A stretch of DNA of 64,000 bases from Micavibrio sp. (GTDB lineage: Bacteria; Pseudomonadota; Alphaproteobacteria; Micavibrionales; UBA2020), in assembly GCA_028283745.1 (NCBI GenBank), contig JAPWJZ010000008.1, positions 248,001 to 312,000 on the forward strand, given 5' to 3'. Below the pieces are notes generated by a model, which saw only the letters and a program-made list of their open reading frames with translations, did not search any database and had not been told where the DNA came from. How positions within the stretch are numbered: position 1 is the stretch's first letter; each line of letters starts with the position of its first letter. The position numbers and the translations under genes were made by a program. This document shows, piece after piece, positions 53,352 through 61,262 of this stretch.

Positions 53352-56300
53352 TTAATTGGGTGATGCCATAGAAGGCGACCAGTTCGGATCCGGCTCCATC
53401 GTTGACGGGCCGAACGCCGCTCCTCCAAATATACTCCAAGCTCGGTATGAATGCATTGACGCTTTAACTTCATTATCAGAGCCGTAAATTGTAATACTCA
53501 TTCGTTTTTTATTTGCAATATATTGAGCTAAATTTTTATCAAAGCCATTGTTGTGTCCATAGCAAGATGTGTCATAGAGTGGCTTTTTCCCATCCCACTT
53601 TTGTATAATTTCATCCCCTAGTTCCTGAACGGATACCTTATCTTGTTTTAATCCCATCTTTTTGCCTTCGTCCCCCACTCTATAAAGGTTATTAGGGTCC
53701 GTAGTGCTTCCATGTCCGCCAAAAGTAAATTTATCCTTAGGATTCCACGAGTCAAAGCTTTTGAAAGAGGGATCTTGAGGATTCATAATGTTTATATCAA
53801 GTAGTCCTATTAAATCGTAGCGAGAAATAGGATTCGCAGTAACATACCCATAAAGATTAATCCCACCCGCCTCACGTATGGGGTCCTTATTCAACCATCT
53901 TCCCGTCGCAGGGTCATACGCGCGTGTGGCGGAAAGTTGCAGCGCGGAGGCGGGGTGCATCATTAGGCTGGCATACTGGTAGTCCACGGGCGTAGAGCCG
54001 TTGGAGCGGGTGACCGCGCCGTATGGCTCGAAGTCGTAGGACTGCACCCTTGTGCCTGTCGTCGCATCAATCACGTCACGCGCCGCGCCGAGCTGGTCTG
54101 GCATGTAGATGAGCTTCTGGCCCGTGGTGACGTTCAGCTCACCTTCGTCCATCTGGCGGCGTTGAACAACGTCCGTGCCGCTGCGGGTTTGGCAGACGAA
54201 GCCGCCGCACCACATGTTCCTCGTCGTGGTGACGGTGCCGCCCGCCGCAGTCTCTGTCTGGACTCTCCGCTGACCAATCCCGTTGTAGGTAAACTGCGTC
54301 TTGCCGCCCGCCGTGTAGTCAATCTCGATAAGGCGGTTCTCGGCATCCCACTTGTAGGTCTTGAGGCCGTCGCCACTCGTGAGGTTGCCGTTGGCGTCAT
54401 AGACATAGGCGAGGGTGCCCCACGTGCCGATCTGGTTGAGGGCGTTGTAGGTGGGGTTCTTGGTGCCGGCGGGGGTGGTCCACGTGGTCGCGTTGTCCAC
54501 ATCGTCGTAGGCGTAGGCGAAGTTGCCCGGAGTCGTTGACGATGCCGTGAGCAGCCTGTCCGCCTTGTCATACGTGTAATTGTGGCTCTGCGTCGCCCAG
54601 GGGTGCCCTACGGCGGCGGTGTCGGTGATGGACATGATGTCGTAGGGGTTGACCGGCGTGGTGCCATAGCCGAGCGTATAGCTGCGGGAAACGCCGCTGT
54701 TGGTAATGCCAATCAGGCGGCGGTCGTTGACGTTGGTGTCATAGCTCCAGCTGGTCGATACGGTGACGCCGCCGGTGGTCTCCGTCCGGCCCGTCTGCTG
54801 GCTGGTCTCCCCAAGGTAGGTATTGGTGAAGGTACCCAGCGGCGTGACGTGGCTGGTGAGGCGGTTGATGGCGTCATAGCCGAAGCTCTCGTTCCCGCCC
54901 GTGATGGTCTCGCCCGCAAGGCGACCGACCGCATCGAAGCTCAGCCCCAGCGTATCGTTGGTGTACGGCCCTGTGACGGAGGAGGGCTGCAGCGCCCCGT
55001 TGGTGCCGACGGCGGTATAGGCGTAGCTGGTGGTGCCCGTGCCGTCCGCCATGCTGGCAAGGCGCTGCCAGCGCGGGTCGTAGGTGAAGGTGACGTTGGG
55101 CGTCGCGTTGACGGTGCTGGTGTAGGTGATCGTCTTCGGCTCATCCGCAAGGTCGTAAGTGAAGGTTTTTACCTGTCCCAGCGCGTCGGTGATGGATTTA
55201 AGACGGCTGGTACTGTTTTCGTAGGTATAGGTTTCTGTCTTGGCTTGTGGCGTGCCATAGGCATAGGTCTTGGCGACCGGGCGGCTTTCAATATCAATAT
55301 CCCAGTGTGTGACGCTGCCACGCGCATCCGTCAGGTTCTTGAGGACACCATTCTCGTAATACTCGTACTGCGTCGTGCGCGTGGAACTTCCGACGGTCGG
55401 CTCCGTAACCGACGTCAGGCGCTGGTCGGCATCATAGGCGTAGGTGGTAATGCGTCCGAGGCGGTCGGTGTATTTGCGCAGTTCCATGCTCTGCGTGCCG
55501 GCCAGCGGGCCGGCCTGGAACTTGTAGTCATACAAATCCGTCGTCGCGTCAGGGTAGGTAATGCTCGTTATGCGGTCCAGGTTGTCGTAGGCGTAGGTGA
55601 GCGTATAGCCTTGGCTGTCCGTCCGCGTCAGGATGCGATCGGCGGAATCGTACGTCAGCGTCAGCACCGTCTGGCTGTTCGCGTTGACGATGGTGGAGAG
55701 GCGGCTTTGCGCGTCGTAGTTGTAGGTGGTGGTGTTGAGGTTCGGGTCTTGGATCGTTTTTATTTGTCCTGAGGCGGTATACGTATAATTCCATGTCTGG
55801 CCATCCGGACCGGTATATGTCTGCGGCTGGTGCTGGGATGTGTAGCTTCCGTAAGTGGCAACGGTGGTGTAGGTAGACGGTGTCGTCGTTAGTTGCTCAA
55901 CTTTAGTCAAGTCGATAGAGTTAGCGGCATAGGTAAAGCGGGTCGAGCGGCCAAGGGGGTCAACAACTGTTGCAGGTTTGGCGTAGGCGGTGACGGCTGT
56001 ATTGTATGTGGGCTTCACTGTTTGTGACGTGCCGTCGTCCATGACGCGTCCATAGTAGTTAGGCGTAAAGTCTATTGTACCGCCCCTGTATGTGCTTTGC
56101 CCTATGAAGTTGTACCAGATGCGTTTTTCAAGCGGCATCTTGATGCTTTCGAGCTCTCGGCCGACAGCCGTCGTCAGCGTATGATCGTGCAGCCAATGCG
56201 CAATGCGCGCATAGGCGAAGTTTTCAGAGATGGGCTGGCCGCATGTGTTCGTCGTCACGCCTTGTGCGAAAGCATGCTTGTCCCAGTAATACGTATTGCG

Positions 56301-58568
56301 CCAATTGAGGTAGCCGTTGTCGTTTTGAAAGCCGCCTGTGGGGAGAGGTGAATCCGTAGCTGGAGTCACTGTCGAGCTCTGATAGAAATAAAGGAAATCC
56401 GAGTATCCAAGAGCATCCGTGATAATAAGGGATCGCGTGTCTGTTTCTGCCACGTCGTAAGGATTTGGCACGTTATTGAAAAGTGTATTGCCGTAGGGTG
56501 TTGTCATGGATGTAATGAAGTTGGGGTCTACAGGGATCTGGTATGAAAAGCTGGACGTTATGCCAACCGGATCCGTAATGGAAGATAGGCGCTGGCTGCT
56601 GTCATAGGTAATGTGGGCGCTGCGTCCAAATGCATCGGTAATATCTGTGATTAATAACGGGTACCCTGAAAGTCCGTAACTGAATGTCGTATTTCGGCCC
56701 ATAGCGTCAGTGACGGATGTAAGTCGGAAACTACCGTCGTAGTTGAGCGTAGTTGTATTCCCTTGTGCATCGACGACCGAAGTCAAAAATACAAGTCTCG
56801 GAAAAACCGCTGCACCGTTTGAAAGCGTGAAGAATTCTTTGCTGCCATCGGGAAGGTCATGTTCATACTGCGTGGCAATGCCTGTCGCGGGTGTTCGTGA
56901 AAACTGCGAATAATCCGTTGTCTCTGGCGGATAGGCACCAGTTGTTGTGTTGTAGCCAGTCGGAAAATCATATCCGCCCCCGCCCGCCATTATCCGGCTT
57001 GTGGTTACGCCCGGATGAACGGGATCATCCACAACATATGATAGCCAGCTATGAGTCCACTTAGGGCTGAGATTTGAATAGCCGGGGTTTGCGGGTTGTT
57101 CAGCTTCGCGTTGATTGTAAGAAACGGTGGTGAAAGCCGAAATACCTTTCTGTGGCTGGTAGCCTATTGGCGTATCTTCGAGATGAAGTCCCACAACCAT
57201 AGCTTGGGCATCTGCCGTTGCCATTCCCTTCAGGCCGCTATGAGTGCCTGCGCCAGCCCGGTTTTGCGGCGGGACGGCATTCATGCCGCTCTTATTGCAT
57301 GCGTTGCATTCAGTGTTAAGAAGATCGAGGGGGTTGGGTATCTTGCTAAGAAAGTTGCTAACCAGCAAGTCAAGCGTTGTCGTTGCATAGGCGACTGTCG
57401 CTGTCGCATCGCCCATACCGTAGATACTTTTTGCCTCTTTGGAATGGGGTGCGATCTTTATCCAGCCGCTATTGTTTTTCTTTAGAACAACATCACTTGG
57501 AACAAGAAAATATCCGCTGCCTTCGGCATCAATGGCTTTCTTCGTAATGACCGTACCGCCCGCATCCGCGAAAGTGGGGTCTTGCAGGTTGTAGGCATCG
57601 GCCTGCTCGCTCGTAATTGCTGCGTAGTGGTGTGTTGACCAGTTAATGATACTCGGCACCGGCACAGGTTGTCCTGGCTTACGATAGATGATTTGATAGT
57701 TAGAATGCGCTTTGATAGCAAGCATTTCCAGCTGTTCTAGCGAAAAACCGTGAGGCCCCGAACGCGCATCTCTGACCGTCTTCAACTGTTCGGGGGTCGC
57801 ATTCTCTTCTATCAGAAGGTTTTCGAGGGCATTAGGACCGCAAAGATAAGCTTCGCCGGGGTTGTGATGAAACGCCCAAAGTCCCTCTCGTGCGCCCTGA
57901 ATTAATTCTGTCGCTGGGCCACCGATTTGTCGTTTGCCGATATCGGTAAACAACTCAGTCAGCTCTTTTTCATGCCCCAATCTCGCATGCATGCGCGCAA
58001 GCTCGCCGACGGCGCGATCGACGAGAGCGTGGGCTTGAGCTGTCGTCGCATTGCGGCCTTTTTCCCACGCTTTGTTGTATAAAGGAATGGCACGACTGTA
58101 ATAACCCGCATGGTAATACCCAAGACCCAAGTTGACGAGTAGCGAAACATTCCAAGGGGACAGCGGATGTTCGCCAATATAATTTTCAAGAGGTTTGGCG
58201 TAGTCGGAAAAATCACTTCCAGCAGGGGCAGCAGCGGGCGATTTTTTGAATATTTCAATCGCGCTGTCTAAGTCCTGATTGTCCTTAGTAGAAGGCAGGC
58301 CGTTTGCGACGAGCATTTCTGCAAGGCCGGCCACTATGCGTGTGGGAGGAGGTACAGGCATTACAACTTGCTCTGGTAAAGCAGCATTATGCGTTGCGAT
58401 TGGGGCGCAGTTAACGCAGGGCGCTTTCTCGGAAGTGTCGGTTCTCGTGTTTTGCTTAGCTGGTATTGGCATTATGACGTCATCTGCCGAACTAGGAAGG
58501 CTGCCACAAAAACTTGATGCGCAAAATAAACCTGCGATAATTGCAAGGCGTAAGCCAAGGTATTTCAT
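53352..58568 (-). CDS. Full-length RHS/YD-repeat toxin protein with C39-like peptidase domain
   Basis: 1738 aa. Signal peptide at residues 1-29 (SSA-DD); Cys/Pro-rich linker; TPR-like helices about 100-200 (LGLGYYHAGYYSRAIPLY); C39-like peptidase domain about 235-360 with C243 in YLCGPNAL, H314 in THHYAAI and D330 in LQDPTF; then YD repeats from about 480 to 1560. The RHS core ends at [20 protein letters not shown] and NPISRYDLIGL, a variant of the DPxGL cleavage motif. The last 150 residues are a variable tip: GGHGS (H1619) and YDTSCYG (C1669) resemble the His-Gly/Cys dyad of clan CD peptidases. Probably exported by Sec and displayed or released as a contact toxin. YD-repeat copies downstream act as a store of alternative tips. 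Confidence 0.85.
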   Translation of the reverse strand: MKYLGLRLAIIAGLFCASSFCGSLPSSADDVIMPIPAKQNTRTDTSEKAPCVNCAPIATHNAALPEQVVMPVPPPTRIVAGLAEMLVANGLPSTKDNQDLDSAIEIFKKSPAAAPAGSDFSDYAKPLENYIGEHPLSPWNVSLLVNLGLGYYHAGYYSRAIPLYNKAWEKGRNATTAQAHALVDRAVGELARMHARLGHEKELTELFTDIGKRQIGGPATELIQGAREGLWAFHHNPGEAYLCGPNALENLLIEENATPEQLKTVRDARSGPHGFSLEQLEMLAIKAHSNYQIIYRKPGQPVPVPSIINWSTHHYAAITSEQADAYNLQDPTFADAGGTVITKKAIDAEGSGYFLVPSDVVLKKNNSGWIKIAPHSKEAKSIYGMGDATATVAYATTTLDLLVSNFLSKIPNPLDLLNTECNACNKSGMNAVPPQNRAGAGTHSGLKGMATADAQAMVVGLHLEDTPIGYQPQKGISAFTTVSYNQREAEQPANPGYSNLSPKWTHSWLSYVVDDPVHPGVTTSRIMAGGGGYDFPTGYNTTTGAYPPETTDYSQFSRTPATGIATQYEHDLPDGSKEFFTLSNGAAVFPRLVFLTSVVDAQGNTTTLNYDGSFRLTSVTDAMGRNTTFSYGLSGYPLLITDITDAFGRSAHITYDSSQRLSSITDPVGITSSFSYQIPVDPNFITSMTTPYGNTLFNNVPNPYDVAETDTRSLIITDALGYSDFLYFYQSSTVTPATDSPLPTGGFQNDNGYLNWRNTYYWDKHAFAQGVTTNTCGQPISENFAYARIAHWLHDHTLTTAVGRELESIKMPLEKRIWYNFIGQSTYRGGTIDFTPNYYGRVMDDGTSQTVKPTYNTAVTAYAKPATVVDPLGRSTRFTYAANSIDLTKVEQLTTTPSTYTTVATYGSYTSQHQPQTYTGPDGQTWNYTYTASGQIKTIQDPNLNTTTYNYDAQSRLSTIVNANSQTVLTLTYDSADRILTRTDSQGYTLTYAYDNLDRITSITYPDATTDLYDYKFQAGPLAGTQSMELRKYTDRLGRITTYAYDADQRLTSVTEPTVGSSTRTTQYEYYENGVLKNLTDARGSVTHWDIDIESRPVAKTYAYGTPQAKTETYTYENSTSRLKSITDALGQVKTFTYDLADEPKTITYTSTVNATPNVTFTYDPRWQRLASMADGTGTTSYAYTAVGTNGALQPSSVTGPYTNDTLGLSFDAVGRLAGETITGGNESFGYDAINRLTSHVTPLGTFTNTYLGETSQQTGRTETTGGVTVSTSWSYDTNVNDRRLIGITNSGVSRSYTLGYGTTPVNPYDIMSITDTAAVGHPWATQSHNYTYDKADRLLTASSTTPGNFAYAYDDVDNATTWTTPAGTKNPTYNALNQIGTWGTLAYVYDANGNLTSGDGLKTYKWDAENRLIEIDYTAGGKTQFTYNGIGQRRVQTETAAGGTVTTTRNMWCGGFVCQTRSGTDVVQRRQMDEGELNVTTGQKLIYMPDQLGAARDVIDATTGTRVQSYDFEPYGAVTRSNGSTPVDYQYASLMMHPASALQLSATRAYDPATGRWLNKDPIREAGGINLYGYVTANPISRYDLIGLLDINIMNPQDPSFKSFDSWNPKDKFTFGGHGSTTDPNNLYRVGDEGKKMGLKQDKVSVQELGDEIIQKWDGKKPLYDTSCYGHNNGFDKNLAQYIANKKRMSITIYGSDNEVKASMHSYRAWSIFGGAAFGPSTMEPDPNWSPSMASPN
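53842..55649 (-). repeat. Long direct repeat, RHS core copy 1 (inside the full-length gene)
   Basis: Partner of 51315-53123 (see that entry). It covers the last YD repeats and the RHS-associated core up to just before the variable tip. Confidence 0.9.
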
Positions 58569-58952
58569 GTTAAACCTGCAAATGCAAAAGATTTAAGGCG
58601 GTTTTTCCGGACGCTATACTTATTTAAGTATGATTCTAAATTTACGTCGTATAAATTTTATGGACTACTATCGTATAAAAACTTGATGAAGGAAGTTTTA
58701 AGCGAAAAGCGTCTTTTATCATCTGAATGTGCATAGGATCTTTTTCAGCGCCGTTTTATAAGCATTGGCGTGTTAATTTTTATTTTTGTGTAATCTTTAA
58801 TTATCCTTCTGGAGTGGACTACTCAAATAAGTAAATTTAGGGTGATTATTGTATTAGCTCACTAAAGGTGAATTTACATTTATCGCTTTAGTCACAATTG
58901 GCTGGTATTTGTATGGAGGACAGGTGTCGAGGTTTAATCTAGGAAATAAACC

Positions 58953-59057
58953 TTAAGCACAGTTGGCAATTTCCTTCAGGTGCAGATTGTCTAACATCAG
59001 ATCTGCGACCGCTCCCTTGAGCGAAGCTTCAACACTTTCCGGTATCTTGAGGTGCAT
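58953..59057 (-). pseudogene. Possible remnant or very small gene (34 codons)
   Basis: A short frame from ATG to TAA with regular protein character (KIPESVEASLKGAVADLML, then LHLKEIANCA). The frame is open for ten codons before the ATG. It could be the 3' end of a decayed gene. No ribosome binding site or family is recognised. Confidence 0.25.
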
Positions 59058-59338
59058 CGCCTGATGTATTTTGACCCGCCAGAATACTTACTCGAGCGAT
59101 AATTAGGTATTTGTGTGACGCGTAGCTCATGGATAACAGTATCATGTGTCTTGCGCTGAGGTAGGATAAACGTACAAAACTCTAGACTACGTTTAGCTTT
59201 TTAGTGTGTTTCTATTACGTGCCGTGTCGCTTCATTACCTGTGGGTGTGCAAACAAGATGCAAACGCAGTAACTTACGGGAAATGAGTTGCGCTTGGAGG
59301 CCTTATAGGACAATCGTTTAGAGCTATAAATCGACTTT

Positions 59339-59442
59339 GAATTCCTGCCAGAAGGAAACGGGAAATCATCACACCACACTGCATGATATGGGATGACATG
59401 AGAATGCGCTTACTCAGAAAGTTCAATAGAGTCAATTGCTTC
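59339..59442 (+). repeat. Imperfect direct repeat, left copy
   Basis: 104 bases that align without gaps to 60507-60610, with about 20 mismatches by eye. It starts GAATTCCTGCCAGAAGGAA. Weaker similarity extends upstream (TGCAAAC...GCAAAC...CAG near 59247 and 60415). The two copies flank the higBA module. Confidence 0.75.
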
Positions 59443-59545
59443 TGATCAGTGCGGAAGCGTGAGCTTGTTCTAATCGCTTGAATCTGCGTTGGTGTTCATA
59501 GCGAAGTGACTGAAGGTCCAACCCTCTTTCTGAGTGGCAAGCGTA

Positions 59546-59914
59546 TTAAGCGCGCAGTTCATAGTCTTTGATAAGAGACTTGGCAGGAATACCCATTTTC
59601 TCATTCAAATTACGCACCATCTCCAAAGTAAGTCTACGTCTACGGCCAAGCACTTCTGAAACACGGCTTTTGGAACCAAGAATAGGCTCCAGGTCCTTGC
59701 GCTTTAATCCAAGAGCCTCCATACCATGCTCAATAGCAGCAATAGGATTAGGACTATCAATTACAAAGTTCTTTTGCTCATAAGCCTCAACAAGCGTAGC
59801 CAATATATCAAGCTCATCGCCTTTAGCTGTATTCTTCTTGGCACTCATGAGACTCTCAATACGCTTAAGAGCGGCCTGATAATCTTTGCTATTTCTAATA
59901 GGCTTGATGTCCAT
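59546..59914 (-). CDS. higA: HigA-type antitoxin (XRE family)
   Basis: 122 aa. A C-terminal helix-turn-helix (residues about 60-110: EALGLKRKDLEPILGSKSRV then EVLGRRRRLTLEMVRNL) follows an acidic helical N-terminus that would bind the toxin. It lies 47 bases downstream of higB, the toxin-first order typical of HigBA. It should repress its own promoter through the palindromes at 60287-60326. Confidence 0.88.
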   Translation of the reverse strand: MDIKPIRNSKDYQAALKRIESLMSAKKNTAKGDELDILATLVEAYEQKNFVIDSPNPIAAIEHGMEALGLKRKDLEPILGSKSRVSEVLGRRRRLTLEMVRNLNEKMGIPAKSLIKDYELRA

Positions 59915-59961
59915 TTTAATTCTCCATTTCTAATCCGGCGGTTCACACCGGTCGCTATTCT

Positions 59962-60255
59962 CTAGATCGTCTGTGCATCGATGAGATCGTATTGCTTGTG
60001 AGTGCCAATAAACCTGATATAGATCACGCTATAATCGTAGTTAATCCAGACGACCAGTCTGTACTTATTGCCTGCGATATTAAAAACAACTCTGCCATCT
60101 TTCATGATGCTTGCGTTTTTGTACTGTTCTTTAATGGCCTGAGGACTTTCCCACTCGGCCTCGTTTGCTACCTTGAACCACGCCTTCAGCGATTCTTCGC
60201 AGTCGGGGTGCTTCATCCAAAAGTTAATCAGTGTCGTACGGGCGATAATCCGCAT
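59962..60255 (-). CDS. higB: HigB-type toxin, RelE superfamily mRNA interferase
   Basis: 97 aa. Family features are the start MRIIARTTLINFW, CEESLKAWF, and the RLVVWINYDYSVIYIRFIGTH strand pair with the C-terminal His and Tyr. HigB enzymes cut mRNA at the ribosome. The ATG at 60255 has GGGAGAG upstream. It is first in the higBA operon. Confidence 0.9.
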   Translation of the reverse strand: MRIIARTTLINFWMKHPDCEESLKAWFKVANEAEWESPQAIKEQYKNASIMKDGRVVFNIAGNKYRLVVWINYDYSVIYIRFIGTHKQYDLIDAQTI

Positions 60256-60276
60256 AGTGCTCTCCCTATAAGAGTC

Positions 60277-60326
60277 ATTATATCATGTTCCCATTTTGGG
60301 AACAAGTATTTTTCCCAAAATGGGAA
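60277..60326 (-). promoter_or_regulatory. higBA promoter with two operator palindromes
   Basis: On the minus strand a TATAAT box (60277-60282) stands about 22 bases before higB. Two palindromes lie over the spacer and -35 region: GTTCCCATTTTGGGAAC at 60287-60303 and TTCCCAAAATGGGAA at 60312-60326, centres 24 bp apart. This is a typical autoregulatory site for a dimeric HigA. Confidence 0.8.
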
Positions 60327-60815
60327 CTAGGGGTATCTAAAGGACCGGGGAATAGGGAGGACGGCTAGTTTGTGCATTCTTGTGCCTTGGTGTGTTTTCT
60401 CGTTTCCGAAAGGTATGCAAACACGCTGCAAACACAGCTATTACGACAGAAGAGGCGTTTCGGAAACTTTTACAGAATAATGGTTTACGTGGCGAAGGCC
60501 AAGTTAGAATTCCTGCCAGAAGGAACCGGGAAAGCATCACACGATATTGCAGGACACGAGACGACACGATTTTGCACTTACTCAGAAATCTCAATAGAAA
60601 CAACTGCTTCCCATCTCTGTGCAAACGTAATTTCGCTGTCATCTCTTCAAATCGCATTGGAGCTCCTGCCGAAATGACAGGAGATCAAATAAACGTTTCT
60701 TGCCGTTATTGCTTTTGAAAAAATCCCAGCTTTGAATAGCCAAATCGGCCCGGGAAAAGTGCTCGTCGCCTCCTGTTTTAAGAGACAGAAAATTAAAAAA
60801 TGAGCTGTAGAAATA
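60327..60815. other. Intergenic region with right repeat copy, no gene seen
   Basis: About 490 bases after the higBA operators. Apart from the repeat at 60507-60610 I see no supported gene; the short frames here lack ribosome binding sites and partly translate the repeat. Confidence 0.5.
60507..60610 (+). repeat. Imperfect direct repeat, right copy
   Basis: Partner of 59339-59442, same orientation and length. Confidence 0.75.
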
Positions 60816-61262
60816 TTAAAAAGAAAGTATGCATAGAAAATTAGCAAAAATCGCATGAAGGAGGAACGCCATAGCCTGTAAGGCCATACAGCTGGCCTGA
60901 AATTTCATGAGACGGAGTGCTCCAAGACTACGATTTTCTACAGAGCGCTTAAGTGGAAAGTTTGCTTTCAGCCCGAGCTGATTTAATGACACGTCCAGAT
61001 TTTCGCCATCCAAAAAGCCATTTCCAAGGGCGTCAAAAAGATCAGCATCTAGGGCAACGCGCAATGAAAAATATAGCTCGGCAATGCCTACGACGATCAC
61101 GAAAAAGCTGGCTGCAGTTGTGCAAGGAGTGGGGGAGAGAGGTAAGTATACCTGCGCCAAGCTAAGCGCGGTCATTATTAGCGAGAAGACGTGCAAAATT
61201 ATTCCACGACGGAGGAGTGCCGCCGTCACGATACATAAGCTTTTGTCCTGTGCTTCAGGCAT
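60816..61262 (-). CDS. Hypothetical small membrane protein in a lipid-related operon
   Basis: 148 aa with three hydrophobic segments (about 20-45, 48-70 and 120-145) and a polar middle (DADLFDALGNGFLDG). The ATG at 61262 overlaps the preceding phosphatase gene by eight bases, so it is translationally coupled. The family is not recognised; the context suggests a lipid or envelope role. Confidence 0.65.
   Translation of the reverse strand: MPEAQDKSLCIVTAALLRRGIILHVFSLIMTALSLAQVYLPLSPTPCTTAASFFVIVVGIAELYFSLRVALDADLFDALGNGFLDGENLDVSLNQLGLKANFPLKRSVENRSLGALRLMKFQASCMALQAMAFLLHAIFANFLCILSF

Larger units (their letters stand above)
58569..59545. other. AT-rich intergenic stretch with degenerate sequence
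   Basis: Nearly 1 kb with no convincing full gene. It holds the upstream region of the RHS gene (many TTTAA/TATAA runs near 58600-58870), a possible 34-codon remnant at 58953-59057, and the left copy of the direct repeat at 59339-59442. Composition is clearly more AT-rich than the core. Confidence 0.6.

Noticed and set aside
54582..55772. A 396-codon plus-strand frame antisense to the RHS gene, with a near copy at 52323-53132.
   Set aside because: It is repeated only because the RHS core is duplicated; the sequence is the mirror of YD repeats.
48322..55800. Regular repetition that might suggest a CRISPR array or tandem repeats.
   Set aside because: The periodicity is that of YD repeats within a coding frame; there are no short identical repeats with unique spacers.
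47887..60800. Possible insertion sequence or integrase in the accessory region.
   Set aside because: No transposase or recombinase motif is found on either strand, and no terminal inverted repeats with target duplications are evident.
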